NCBI RefSeq assembly: GCF_000772935.1
Contig: NZ_JPVR01000076.1
Span: 124,001 to 188,000 of the forward strand
From: Lysinibacillus boronitolerans JCM 21713 = 10a = NBRC 103108
GTDB taxonomy: Bacteria; Bacillota; Bacilli; Bacillales_A; Planococcaceae
Reading direction: 5' to 3'
Length of the DNA stretch: 64,000 nt
In this document: positions 27,728 through 36,455 of the stretch, piece after piece
Layout: the number at the start of each line of letters is the position of its first letter
Position numbering within the stretch: the stretch's first letter is position 1
Position numbers and translations under genes: made by a program
Notes under the pieces: model-generated
Database searches by the model: none
Told to the model about the DNA's origin: nothing
The model's input: the letters and a program-made list of their open reading frames with translations, nothing else

Positions 27728-28042
27728 ATGAAATTACGTGATTTTTTAATTGGTGTCGCAACTGGCTTAGCTGCCGCAGTCATTATTAAAGAAGCTAGTG
27801 AAAAAGTTTCTCCGTTCGTACCTGCAGGACAAGTACTTGAAAACATAAAAAGAGAATTTAAAAAGGATTCACCGATTGATGGTTCTTGGATTTTTATGAA
27901 AACTGAAGATTTCACAAACGGTATTATTACTATCCCAGTATATCGCGGAGGGATTTCGCGTATGCATGAAGGTGAGATGCAGACATTCGAATTTGCTGCC
28001 GATGCACGCTCTGGTGTTGTCGTGGAACTAACAGAAGTTTAA
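27728..28042 (+). CDS. Small predicted exported protein (YtxH/PepSY-like small protein family)
   Basis: A 104-residue protein beginning KLRDFLIGVATGLAAAVIIKEAS, a short hydrophobic segment that could be a signal anchor. A compact C-terminal domain follows (GSWIFMKTEDFTNGIITIPVYRGGISR). It resembles small secreted proteins of Bacillus (COG5584-like), function unknown. AAAGGAGG lies 9 nt before the ATG, one of the better ribosome binding sites in the window. It lies alone between ytoP (divergent) and a bidirectional terminator. Confidence 0.8.
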   Translation: MKLRDFLIGVATGLAAAVIIKEASEKVSPFVPAGQVLENIKREFKKDSPIDGSWIFMKTEDFTNGIITIPVYRGGISRMHEGEMQTFEFAADARSGVVVELTEV

Positions 28043-28050
28043 TTATGTAT

Positions 28051-28093
28051 ATACAAGAAAAGCCATCCCATGAATTGGAGATGGCTTTTCTAT
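28051..28093. terminator. Bidirectional terminator between small protein gene and ATP-grasp gene
   Basis: Arms AGAAAAGCCATC and GATGGCTTTTCT with a 12-nt loop. A/T-rich flanks serve both convergent genes. Confidence 0.85.
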
Positions 28094-28094
28094 G

Positions 28095-29321
28095 TTATTC
28101 AGATAAACCTTTATTATTAAAGTACTTTTTATACTTACGATAATAATTTAAATTATTAAGTGTTAGTTTCACCCAACGCTTCGCATTCATATCCTCATTA
28201 AAGTAAAGAGAATTTGTATATTTCCCTTCACTAATTAATTTTTTTGCCTCTAGTTTGAGCTTTTCATTCGATGCATATTTGAACAATACACCTTTAGGAA
28301 TAATCATCCATAAATGCTTGTCCTGCACATATGTGACATCTTGCTCGATATTCAACATATGGTCATCCGCTACATACTTCATTAAGTTATGACCACTTGC
28401 CGTTACATAATAGCTAGAACGTCCATTACGTAAATTGATTTCAAAAAGTTTATATTGCTTGTCTCGAATATCAAATTTCATATCAAAATTCGCAAAACCT
28501 GTATAGCCGATATCCTCTAGGAAGAAACGTACTTGATCCATTAATTCTTTATCATAGGTTGTCACGATGGCTGCATAACTTCCGATTCCTTCAGGAGAAT
28601 GTTCTTCTAGAATAGGATTACCGAGACACATCAGCTTCACTTTTCCATCCTTCCCTACATAGGCATTTAACACACGCATATAGGAATCGTCCCCAGGAAT
28701 AAATTCTTGAATAATCATTGTATCCTGATAAGTCGAGCTATAAATAGCTTTTAATATAGCCGTTTTTTCCGCTTCATCATGAGCAACAAATACTTTTTTC
28801 TTCCCAGGGAATTTACAAGCCCAATACTCTACTGAGTTTGAAGCCTTTAAAATAATCGGGTAAGCAAATGGTGGTGTAAAGTTTTCATAGTTATCAGCTG
28901 TCACCGTTGTTGTACCTGGATATTTAAAATTATATTGATCACACATTTTATAGAAATTTTCTTTCAATAAAATTTCATCCATCAACGATTCATCGATATA
29001 CGGTACGGTAAAATGCTCTTGTAACGCTGGCTTATTTTTGATAATCAGCTTAGCATAATCGTCCCCACATGCTAAAAGTAATAGTTTTTTATCAGCATAT
29101 TTTTTTGCAACTTCTGCAAGGGCAGGTGCAAAAACATCTTGTTCATTTAAACGGTCTATTTCTTGAAATTGTAGGATATGGCTATCTTGTGTTGCTGTTA
29201 AATGAGAACGTCCTAAGACAAGTGGTTTAATACCGTATGCTTCATAAAACGCACGTGCCATACCATATGCATTCATATCTGATCCAAGTAAAACGGGTAA
29301 AAATGGTTGTTCAGTTGCCAT
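28095..29321 (-). CDS. ATP-grasp carboxylate-amine ligase, D-aspartate ligase-like
   Basis: A 408-residue cytoplasmic ATP-grasp enzyme. The N-terminus FLPVLLGSDMNAYGMARAFYEAYG resembles the pre-ATP-grasp fold of the Enterococcus faecium D-aspartate ligase Asl (recognised from memory). ATP-grasp features follow: PIILKASNSVEYW, TMIIQEFIPGDDSYMRVLNAYV, FANFDMKFD and FEINLRNGRSSYY (metal-binding Glu/Asn). In that family the enzyme attaches D-Asp to the epsilon-amino group of Lys in the wall precursor. A Lys-D-Asp (A4alpha) bridge is the textbook wall of Lysinibacillus. The dat gene, which can make D-Asp, lies 4 kb away. Ligase fold secure; D-Asp specificity inferred. Confidence 0.8.
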   Translation of the reverse strand: MATEQPFLPVLLGSDMNAYGMARAFYEAYGIKPLVLGRSHLTATQDSHILQFQEIDRLNEQDVFAPALAEVAKKYADKKLLLLACGDDYAKLIIKNKPALQEHFTVPYIDESLMDEILLKENFYKMCDQYNFKYPGTTTVTADNYENFTPPFAYPIILKASNSVEYWACKFPGKKKVFVAHDEAEKTAILKAIYSSTYQDTMIIQEFIPGDDSYMRVLNAYVGKDGKVKLMCLGNPILEEHSPEGIGSYAAIVTTYDKELMDQVRFFLEDIGYTGFANFDMKFDIRDKQYKLFEINLRNGRSSYYVTASGHNLMKYVADDHMLNIEQDVTYVQDKHLWMIIPKGVLFKYASNEKLKLEAKKLISEGKYTNSLYFNEDMNAKRWVKLTLNNLNYYRKYKKYFNNKGLSE

Positions 29322-29396
29322 GTTTATTTCAACTCTCTTTTGTATTTTAGTATCGTGTTAAGTGTATCATATTTTCTATCCTGTTCACGAACAAAA

Positions 29397-29437
29397 ACGC
29401 GAGGTATTGACATTTTATATGCCAACTACCTCGCCTT
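29397..29437 (-). terminator. Terminator after ytnP
   Basis: Arms GCGAGGTA and TACCTCGC with a partly paired loop, then GTTTTTGTT on the minus strand. Confidence 0.7.
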
Positions 29438-29448
29438 TGCTTACTCTA

Positions 29449-30312
29449 TTAAAATGTAATAACAGCTTGTCTACTACGCTCTAGTTTATCCACAATCTCT
29501 TTGCCTGACTCATCCCATCGAATCATACGATAATAAGCATCGTGATAGAAAATAAAGCCATAGTTATTTGCAAGGGCTTCTTTCATCAGTCGCTCTTTTG
29601 CAAATACACTTGTCATTGGATAATCGTCATAGGCTAATACCCATAATGGATTTTGATGAGCATGAGTCGGCATAATATCTGCCATATGCAATAACACTTC
29701 ATCATTTTGCGTTAGCTTGATGACAGCGTGTCCCTCACTATGACCACCAGTATGAATCATTTCGATTCCAGGTACTACTTCCAATGACCCTTCGTAGGTT
29801 TCAACTAAATGCTGAACTGGTTCCCAATTTTCTTTCCAATAAGTATTTTTAGAACGGATATTTGGGTTACGCATTTCATCCCATTCAATTTGTGTTACAA
29901 AAATTTTGGCATTTGGGAAAGTTGGTACAAGTACATCCCCTTCCCACTGCGTTAAACCACCAGCATGATCAAAATGTAAATGCGTCATTAACACTGCATC
30001 AATATCGGATGTCGTTAATCCTAACTCTTGTAAGCTATCTGCTAACGAAGATTCTTCTGTTACACCAAAGTTTCGAAGCTGCTTTTCATTTAATTTGTTA
30101 AAGCCTACACCCGTATCAATGAGGTAGTTTTTGCCCTCATATTGAATAAGGATAGGTTCTGTTGATAATTCAATTTGATTTTTTTCATTGACTGGATATT
30201 TGCGAGACCAAAGTGGCTTTGGTACAACACCAAACATCGCACCACCATCTAGGCACGTAACACCCCCGTTTAGCCATGATAATGACATATTGTGAAACTG
30301 TAACTGATCCAT
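29449..30312 (-). CDS. ytnP: Metallo-beta-lactamase-fold lactonase-like hydrolase YtnP
   Basis: A 287-residue MBL-fold protein with the di-zinc motif [11 protein letters not shown], the downstream metal histidine in [14 protein letters not shown], and the bridging Asp in [11 protein letters not shown]. The N-terminus ([26 protein letters not shown], quoted in part) matches B. subtilis YtnP, reported as a quorum-quenching lactonase acting on N-acyl-homoserine lactones and on Streptomyces signalling. The activity here is inferred from that resemblance. It starts 11 nt after trmB and is probably cotranscribed. Confidence 0.92.
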   Translation of the reverse strand: MDQLQFHNMSLSWLNGGVTCLDGGAMFGVVPKPLWSRKYPVNEKNQIELSTEPILIQYEGKNYLIDTGVGFNKLNEKQLRNFGVTEESSLADSLQELGLTTSDIDAVLMTHLHFDHAGGLTQWEGDVLVPTFPNAKIFVTQIEWDEMRNPNIRSKNTYWKENWEPVQHLVETYEGSLEVVPGIEMIHTGGHSEGHAVIKLTQNDEVLLHMADIMPTHAHQNPLWVLAYDDYPMTSVFAKERLMKEALANNYGFIFYHDAYYRMIRWDESGKEIVDKLERSRQAVITF

Positions 30313-30323
30313 CCATATTCCCC

Positions 30324-30974
30324 CTACAATTTAGTGATAAATTGCGATTCTAAGCGATAAATCGGCTGCCCTTTTGCAGAAAACTTCTCTTCATATTCTG
30401 TCATCACATTATCCTCTGGCATATTTGCATGTAGGTCGAGAGATACATACTTTAATAACATCCCATATTCAGACATACTGATTAAAGAATACTCGAACAG
30501 ACCTCGGTTATCCGTTTTAAAATGGACTTCCCCATTATCCACTAAAATCGACTCATATAATTTCAAAAAATCCCCGTGCGTTAAACGTCTTTTAGCATGT
30601 CGTGTTTTTGGCCAAGGATCTGAGAAATTCAGGTATACACGTGATACATCGTTTTTGTCAAAGAATTTATATAAATCTGCGCCATTTACTTTTAGCAAAC
30701 GTAAATTCGCTGGAGACTTTGCCTCTAACACTTTTTCTAATGCACAAACAATCACACTATCATAAAGTTCAATGCCGATATAATTGATCGTAGGATTTTG
30801 CAAAGCCATACCAGTCACAAATTGTCCTTTTCCAGAGCCTACTTCAATATGGATAGGGTTGTCATTGCCGAAAACAGCCTGCCAATTTCCTTTAAAGTCT
30901 TCAGGATTTGGAATAATCACCTCTGGGTGATCTGTAATCATTTCCTCTGCCCAAGGCTTATTTCTTAATCTCAA
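30324..30974 (-). CDS. trmB: tRNA (guanine-N7-)-methyltransferase
   Basis: SAM-dependent enzyme making m7G46 in the tRNA variable loop. A 216-residue protein with the SAM motif [17 protein letters not shown], the second motif [15 protein letters not shown], the active-site stretch [15 protein letters not shown] (the hallmark of TrmB) and C-terminal [18 protein letters not shown]. Same position upstream of ytnP as in B. subtilis. Confidence 0.96.
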   Translation of the reverse strand: MRLRNKPWAEEMITDHPEVIIPNPEDFKGNWQAVFGNDNPIHIEVGSGKGQFVTGMALQNPTINYIGIELYDSVIVCALEKVLEAKSPANLRLLKVNGADLYKFFDKNDVSRVYLNFSDPWPKTRHAKRRLTHGDFLKLYESILVDNGEVHFKTDNRGLFEYSLISMSEYGMLLKYVSLDLHANMPEDNVMTEYEEKFSAKGQPIYRLESQFITKL

Positions 30975-31071
30975 TGTTGTTCCTCATTTCTTTCCTGTGA
31001 AATTATTGATTTTTTAATAGTATAACGTATTCCCTTATAATTCGCATGAAATTATTGCACAATGATATTTT

Positions 31072-32001
31072 TTATGAATCCTTGACAATAACCTGCCAAG
31101 CATTTTGTTGTATTGTACAGTGAATATTTGTCCCTTGATTGACAATGCCAATATAATTACCATCCGCATGACAGTCAACCTTATTTGCTACGATAAGATC
31201 AAAGTCCTGCCCCTGTAAAAAAGTAACTTCTTTAAATTTTGTATGCTTTTCAAAAAAGACAGTGACAAATACAAGTAATAATTTGATACGTGAAATACCA
31301 TGTACAATCGTTATATCAACTTTACCATCATCCGCTTTTGCGGCAGGTGATATTTTCATGCCTCCTCCAAAATAAGGTTGATTACTCATCGCCACAAACC
31401 ATGTCTGCTGAAATTGCCATTCATGTTCCCCTGAACGTATCATTACATCAAAGCGTTCAAAGCGAAATAATCCTCTAATTACAGCGACAGCATACGAAAG
31501 TTTCCCTAGCCCAATCTTATTGAGATAAAACTTAAGACGAGAAGTGTTAATTGATTTTGTCACATATGCATCGAAGCCTATGCCAGCATTATTAACAAAT
31601 ATTTCTGTTCGTTGATTACCAATCTGAACGATCCCTGCATCCATTCTCGCATTAGCCAAGGTAGTTTTTACATAATCCTCGATTTGCTGGGCATTGGAAA
31701 AGGTGTGAAAATAACGTGCAAAATCATTACCAGAGCCAGCCCGAACGACACCAATTAGGATGTATTCATTATGTACAACACCATTAACCACTTCATGAAT
31801 GGTGCCATCTCCACCAACAACGACTAGTAACTTTTTATCCTGCTGCTGTTGTGCCCATTGTTGTGCGATTTCCTGTCCATGTCCTGCATATTCAGTAAAA
31901 GCCACTTGATAAGGAATCGTGAGTTGCTGTTGAAGTTGCAGCCAAACCTTTTTCCCTTTTCCATTTCCTGCGGCCTTATTGACAATAAATAGAGTGTTCA
32001 T
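31072..32001 (-). CDS. Diacylglycerol/sphingosine-kinase-like lipid kinase
   Basis: A 309-residue DAGK-catalytic-domain protein. LFIVNKAAGNGKGKKVW starts the fold, and LLVVVGGDGTIHEVVNGVV carries the GGDGT nucleotide motif. GVVRAGSGNDFARYF is the substrate loop. It probably phosphorylates a membrane lipid at the inner leaflet (YegS/DgkB/YtlR type); the substrate is not determined. The start is the ATG at 32001 because GAGG lies 7 nt upstream and the preceding gene stops at 32004, giving a 2-nt gap. A longer frame would overlap that gene. Confidence 0.9.
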   Translation of the reverse strand: MNTLFIVNKAAGNGKGKKVWLQLQQQLTIPYQVAFTEYAGHGQEIAQQWAQQQQDKKLLVVVGGDGTIHEVVNGVVHNEYILIGVVRAGSGNDFARYFHTFSNAQQIEDYVKTTLANARMDAGIVQIGNQRTEIFVNNAGIGFDAYVTKSINTSRLKFYLNKIGLGKLSYAVAVIRGLFRFERFDVMIRSGEHEWQFQQTWFVAMSNQPYFGGGMKISPAAKADDGKVDITIVHGISRIKLLLVFVTVFFEKHTKFKEVTFLQGQDFDLIVANKVDCHADGNYIGIVNQGTNIHCTIQQNAWQVIVKDS

Positions 32002-32003
32002 AA

Positions 32004-33008
32004 TCAGTCCTCTGTTGGCTGTGGAGCTTGCTGCCAAATATCTCGGTTAAAGGAGGTCGTTTGGACTGTATTTAAAATGGTCTGTGCAGCTCGGATTTGC
32101 ATATGCTTCATAGGGGAGGAAACTTTTCTTAAATGCTCTATCCATTCATGGTAATTTCGACGATCAACAAAGCGAACCCCAAATGGTGAACCAGGATAAT
32201 CAAAATACCCATTACGAGATAGCACAACCTTACGGATGGGCATATCAATATCCTCCTGTTTAAATAATTGTGACAGTACCGATTCCATCCGCCCTAAGTT
32301 AATTGTTGGATTCAAAACTTTAGAATCCTTCGTCCCTACTTTTTTAATCCAGAAGCGATCACTGCCACCTACATATACAGCTTGATTTTCAGCCTCTAAG
32401 ACCGTAATACAAATACACTCTGTCGGCGACATTAACACTACATCTAGCTCTATAGGGGCTTTTCTAATTTGTAGTATCGGATAATAAAACAATAGATAAT
32501 TATCTGGCAATGTTTGCAATAACATACGAAGCAAGGAGTCACGCATAAAACGAGGATCTACATATGATTTTTCTCGTAATGTTGAACTGGCCCATTTCAT
32601 TTGAAAATGAAAAAATTGATCAATAAACATTCGTTTTAGCTCATGAATGGATTGTGGTGCATAGACAATTTTAGGTTCAAATGTGAGCGTCGTTTCTTCT
32701 TCAGGAATTATATCCTCATCACTAACAAGCTCATTTGATATTTCTACTTCTTCAACATCCTCCGTTGCTTCCTTTTGTCTTCCAGCAAACAATTTTTTTA
32801 TGAAAGAAAAACGTTCTTTTTCCTCGTAAGCCTCCGCTTCTGCCTCATTATCAACATGTTGCCACTCGCTAATATCTTCTCCCAATTCCCACTGTCGTTT
32901 AATGCGCTCCCATTGGTTTTTCTTTAGGCGTACAAATTGTGTTGGGTATCTCGCTAAATCAATTTGATAACGTGAAATGTAATCTTGTAATTTCACTAAT
33001 TGTGCCAT
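32004..33008 (-). CDS. Uncharacterised protein with NERD-like nuclease-related region (YtlQ type)
   Basis: A 334-residue protein, soluble by sequence. An N-terminal basic helix (RYQIDLARYPTQFVRLKKNQWERIK) and an acidic linker (about residues 55-110) precede a conserved domain with IELDVVLMSPTECICITVLEAE (quoted in part), which resembles the core of nuclease-related or restriction-type folds. I cannot identify a complete catalytic set. It looks like B. subtilis YtlQ by order and size. Two nt before the lipid kinase gene, so one transcript. Confidence 0.65.
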   Translation of the reverse strand: MAQLVKLQDYISRYQIDLARYPTQFVRLKKNQWERIKRQWELGEDISEWQHVDNEAEAEAYEEKERFSFIKKLFAGRQKEATEDVEEVEISNELVSDEDIIPEEETTLTFEPKIVYAPQSIHELKRMFIDQFFHFQMKWASSTLREKSYVDPRFMRDSLLRMLLQTLPDNYLLFYYPILQIRKAPIELDVVLMSPTECICITVLEAENQAVYVGGSDRFWIKKVGTKDSKVLNPTINLGRMESVLSQLFKQEDIDMPIRKVVLSRNGYFDYPGSPFGVRFVDRRNYHEWIEHLRKVSSPMKHMQIRAAQTILNTVQTTSFNRDIWQQAPQPTED

Positions 33009-33185
33009 GTAAAGGTCACTCCATTCTTACTCACCATATCTATAGTTCTCTTTTTATCTTGATTGCTTTGGTAGAAAAGAGGCATTGTATTCAATACATC
33101 GACAATTATTCTACATATTTCAATCTGTAAAATTATTCATTACTATCCTTCTTATTTTACATGACGACACTAAACATTACATCCA

Positions 33186-33222
33186 TAAAAAAAGAGAACT
33201 ACCTATCGATAGCTCTCTTAAA
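33186..33222 (-). terminator. Terminator after dat
   Basis: Arms AAGAGAGCTA and TAGTTCTCTT (one wobble) followed by seven T on the minus strand. Confidence 0.8.
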
Positions 33223-33230
33223 TAGTTCTT

Positions 33231-34085
33231 TTATTTTGTATTCAAAGAAAGTGGTAATTTCGCTTCAAAAGCTTGTTGCAATTTACGCGTCCATTCACCT
33301 GGCACTCCAGTACCGATTTGGTTGCCATCCACATCAATAACAGGTGTAACCTCAGAAGATACAGACGATACAATAATTTCATCCATTGTTAATAAATCAG
33401 CTTTTGTCATTGGTTCTTCAACGACAGGCAAACTAATCTCCTCTGCACATTTTAAAATGACCTGACGTGTAATGCCGTTTAAAATGAAGTTATTTGCTGG
33501 GTGTGTATAAAGCTTACCGTCTTTAATCCCATAAACATTTGCGGATGAGCATTCTGTTACGATATCCCCGCGATGTAAAATAGCTTCGTAGCAGCCCTTT
33601 TCAGCCGCCTCTTGTTTTGCTAATACTGCACCAAGTAAGTTTAAAGATTTGATATCACAGCGCAACCAACGAATATCCTCTACAAACGTAGCCTTAACCC
33701 CTTTTTCAAAGTTTTCATATGCACGTTCACCAGCTTTTACATTACCCGTTAATACAGCTGGAACACTTGCATCCGGGAAAACGTGATTACGTGAATTGGC
33801 ACCACGTGAGATTTGGAAATAAACATGCCCTGTGTCTAGATTATTTTTTTCAATGAGCTCATGTAATAATTTGTGTAAAACGTCTTTTGTATAAGGAATA
33901 ACAAGACGAATTTTTTCGGCGCTTGCATAGAAACGATCAATATGCTCTTGTGCTGTAAACATATTTCCGTTATAAACTTTGATTACTTCATAAATGCCGT
34001 CACCAAATTGATAGCCTCTATCTTCTGGTGATACTGCAATGGATCCTTCTTCAACAATTTGATCATTCCATAATGAATATGCCAT
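33231..34085 (-). CDS. dat: D-amino acid aminotransferase
   Basis: Fold-type IV PLP enzyme exchanging amino groups between D-amino acids and 2-oxo acids; it supplies D-Glu (and can supply D-Asp) from D-Ala. 284 residues. The PLP lysine is in RCDIKSLNLLGAVLAK (about residue 146); other landmarks are YQFGDGIYEVIKVYNG, RGANSRNHVFP (substrate arginine/histidine region) and ILNGITRQVILK. The sequence looks nearly the same as the classical Lysinibacillus sphaericus enzyme (from memory). 27 nt downstream of pepV on the same strand. Confidence 0.95.
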   Translation of the reverse strand: MAYSLWNDQIVEEGSIAVSPEDRGYQFGDGIYEVIKVYNGNMFTAQEHIDRFYASAEKIRLVIPYTKDVLHKLLHELIEKNNLDTGHVYFQISRGANSRNHVFPDASVPAVLTGNVKAGERAYENFEKGVKATFVEDIRWLRCDIKSLNLLGAVLAKQEAAEKGCYEAILHRGDIVTECSSANVYGIKDGKLYTHPANNFILNGITRQVILKCAEEISLPVVEEPMTKADLLTMDEIIVSSVSSEVTPVIDVDGNQIGTGVPGEWTRKLQQAFEAKLPLSLNTK

Positions 34086-34112
34086 GTTTTGTTCATCCTT
34101 TTCGTCTTTGAG

Positions 34113-35519
34113 TTATTTTTTTCCTGCAAGTTCAACAATTGCTTCAGCATAAATTGCCGCTGCCTTTACGAGGTTTTCAACGACAACAAACTCATCTGCT
34201 CGATGCGCTACATCTGGCTCCCCTGGGAACAGCATGCCAAACGCCACGCCTTTTTTCATCACACGTGCATACGTCCCACCACCAGTTGATAATAAAGGTG
34301 TTTCTGTATCTCCCGTTTGACGTCTATAGATAGCTGCTAATGTCTGGATGAATGGATCATCCTCGCTGACATAATGAGGCTTAGAATCGTCTTGTATATC
34401 TAGAGAAAACCCTTTTTCTACGGTTAAGCGTTGTGCTGCTGTTATTTTTTCATCGAATGGATAGGAAACAGAATAGCGCATACTAATTACTAAACTGCCA
34501 CCTTTATGGACATCATAGCTTACGATCCCTGGATTTAATGTTGTTTGTCCTGACATTGTATCCTCAAACTGCAAATCGAGCTGACTACCATAATGATCCT
34601 GATAAAAAACATCTGCAATAAAGTCGACAAATTGTTTACTTGCTTCTGTCGTCAACTCTTGTTGTAAAAATGCTGCAAGATAAACAGCTGCATTGACACC
34701 TTTATCTGGTTCCATTGCATGGGCTGCTTTACCTTTGATAGTTATTATATAGCGAGACTCCTCCATTAATAAAGAGCCTTCTAGCTGATTTTTGCTTAAA
34801 AATGTTTGAAAATTCTGTTCGAATGATGCTGTTACATGCTGAATCGTTGCTTTTGCAAAATCAGGTACCATATTTGGACGCTTTCCTGCATTAAATAATA
34901 GTAGTTGTTCTTTCGTTGCATCACCTACTTTATTTTGAGAGAACACAAGCTCTGCAATGCCTTTTTCTGCATTGATGAGCGGGAAATCCGCATCTGGTGC
35001 AAAACCAATAGTCGGCATTTCCTCCTGTTTAAAATAGTGGTCGACACAGCGGAATCCTGTTTCTTCGTCTGTCCCAATGATCATTCGTACTCTTTTTTCT
35101 AATGGAATACCTGCATCTTTCACAAGTTTCATGGCCATCCATGCCGCAATCGTAGGCCCTTTATCGTCAATCGCACCACGTGCAAATAATTTACCATCAG
35201 CTACTGTTCCGCTGAATGGAGGGTATGTCCAATCTGCTTCTTCTCCAATCGGAACAACATCAACATGACATAAAATACCAAGTAAATCTTCACCAGTTCC
35301 CATTTCAATATGCCCAGCATAATTATCAACATTTTTCGTGAGTAGGCCTTCATTTTGGCCCTTTGCTAGTAACCATTCAAGCGCTTGAAGTGGCCCCTCT
35401 CCAAAAGGTACTTCAGTAGTTATTGTATTCTCATCGAGCACACTATTAATTTGCACAAGCTCCTGTAACTCTTGTATTAATTCATCTTGCCTTTCTCTTG
35501 CAGCTTGTAACCAATCCAT
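34113..35519 (-). CDS. pepV: Dipeptidase PepV (M20 family)
   Basis: Di-zinc cytoplasmic dipeptidase. Motifs: ILCHVDVVPIGEEADW (metal His and Asp), FARGAIDDKGPTIA (bridging Asp), IIGTDEETGFRC (catalytic Glu pair), FAPDADFPLINAEKG, and the C-terminal HRADEFVVVENL (last His). I use the ATG at 35519 (468 residues, MDWLQAARERQ) because a full AAGGAGG lies 8 nt upstream; the in-frame TTG at 35537 overlaps that site. The B. subtilis counterpart is YtjP. Confidence 0.94.
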   Translation of the reverse strand: MDWLQAARERQDELIQELQELVQINSVLDENTITTEVPFGEGPLQALEWLLAKGQNEGLLTKNVDNYAGHIEMGTGEDLLGILCHVDVVPIGEEADWTYPPFSGTVADGKLFARGAIDDKGPTIAAWMAMKLVKDAGIPLEKRVRMIIGTDEETGFRCVDHYFKQEEMPTIGFAPDADFPLINAEKGIAELVFSQNKVGDATKEQLLLFNAGKRPNMVPDFAKATIQHVTASFEQNFQTFLSKNQLEGSLLMEESRYIITIKGKAAHAMEPDKGVNAAVYLAAFLQQELTTEASKQFVDFIADVFYQDHYGSQLDLQFEDTMSGQTTLNPGIVSYDVHKGGSLVISMRYSVSYPFDEKITAAQRLTVEKGFSLDIQDDSKPHYVSEDDPFIQTLAAIYRRQTGDTETPLLSTGGGTYARVMKKGVAFGMLFPGEPDVAHRADEFVVVENLVKAAAIYAEAIVELAGKK

Positions 35520-35877
35520 ACCATGTACCTCCTTCAAAGTATTAACATAATTCTACACCTTACAACATATATGACAATCAACTTTCTGACAACTATTTTT
35601 CAGTCACTTCTACTGCCACTACCATATATAGCATGTTTTTCACCTATTCCCACAAAATACAGTATAAATTTTTTATATCAATTGTAAATTTCTCTTGCAT
35701 TCACTAGAAAATCAAGTAGTTTTTCTATATAATAAAGTTATCAGAATAATTGTTCTGACTATAAAATTAGAAAAGGGGATGTCTAAGGCAGCTACTTATT
35801 AGCCTAAGTGCACTCCGCACATATTGTCGTCCGCTAGTCTTTGCCAAGAGAATTAAGATGAAGGAGTGGTTCATTTA
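35520..35877. other. pepV-HTH gene divergent intergenic region
   Basis: 358 bp without a gene. A likely pepV promoter is TTGTCA (35592-35587) - 17 nt - TATGTT (35569-35564) on the minus strand. A TATAAT at 35728-35733 may start the HTH gene transcript but has no good -35. The last 130 bp form a leader containing a 7-codon ATG frame (35779-35802) that lacks a properly spaced ribosome binding site. Confidence 0.4.
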
Positions 35878-36099
35878 ATGAAACCAACTACTGATCGAAT
35901 GCTTAATCGTATTAAAGACGTGTACATGTTTATTTTAGACAAAGGAACCGTGTCTACACAGGATTTAGTCGAAGAGTTTAGTATCACTCCTCGCACCGTT
36001 CAAAGAGATTTGAACGTGTTAGCCTTTAACGATTTGGTGACGAGTCCAAGTCGAGGCAGATGGACAACGACGAAGAAAAAAGTAAAATTAACGTCTTAG
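35878..36099 (+). CDS. Small DeoR-type helix-turn-helix regulator (YtzE-like)
   Basis: A 73-residue protein that is only a winged helix-turn-helix: MLNRIKDVYMFILDKGTVSTQDLVEEFSITPRTVQRDLNVLAFNDLV (quoted parts: GTVSTQDLVEEFSIT then RTVQRDLNVL). It has the DeoR DNA-binding pattern without an effector domain, and the size matches B. subtilis YtzE. Its target is unknown. The start is the ATG at 35878 with AAGGAG 11 nt upstream; an in-frame GTG at 35866 overlaps that site. Confidence 0.82.
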   Translation: MKPTTDRMLNRIKDVYMFILDKGTVSTQDLVEEFSITPRTVQRDLNVLAFNDLVTSPSRGRWTTTKKKVKLTS

Positions 36100-36133
36100 T
36101 TTTACGTTTTGTACGTAAAGCATTGTGTATGGA

Positions 36134-36172
36134 AAAAGAATGACCTTTTCGTCGGGGTCATTCTTTTTTGTC
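36134..36172. terminator. Terminator after the small HTH gene
   Basis: Arms AAAAGAATGACC and GGTCATTCTTTT with a 10-nt loop and a T run. Only the plus-strand gene needs it. Confidence 0.85.
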
Positions 36173-36455
36173 ATTAGAAGATTATTAGATTTTTTCCCAC
36201 TTTACTTACTGACTTCTATAGGGGGAGAGTGAGTTCATCTATCTGATAAAGCGATCATTTACATAATCCTTCCGCTCACCTACCAGAGCATTCACTTTTG
36301 CCCTACAATCTGTGCTTCACATTTTAGCAGAGCGACAAAAATATACGCGCCATTATCTGCGTTGTTCTCGTTCAAGATTATTTTGACTATTTACAGTTGC
36401 TTAACAATCCGTTAAACTCGAAACATTCTAAATGATGTTGAGAGGAGGATTTTCT
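36173..36455. other. Upstream region of the MFS gene
   Basis: About 280 bp without a coding frame I can support. A TTGACT occurs near 36380 but without a well-spaced -10. GAGAGGAGG just before 36456 is the ribosome binding site. Nothing else is recognised. Confidence 0.3.

Noticed and set aside
35779-35802. Seven-codon leader peptide before the small HTH gene
   Set aside because: GGGG directly abuts the ATG, so spacing is wrong for initiation, and no attenuator hairpin pair was evident.
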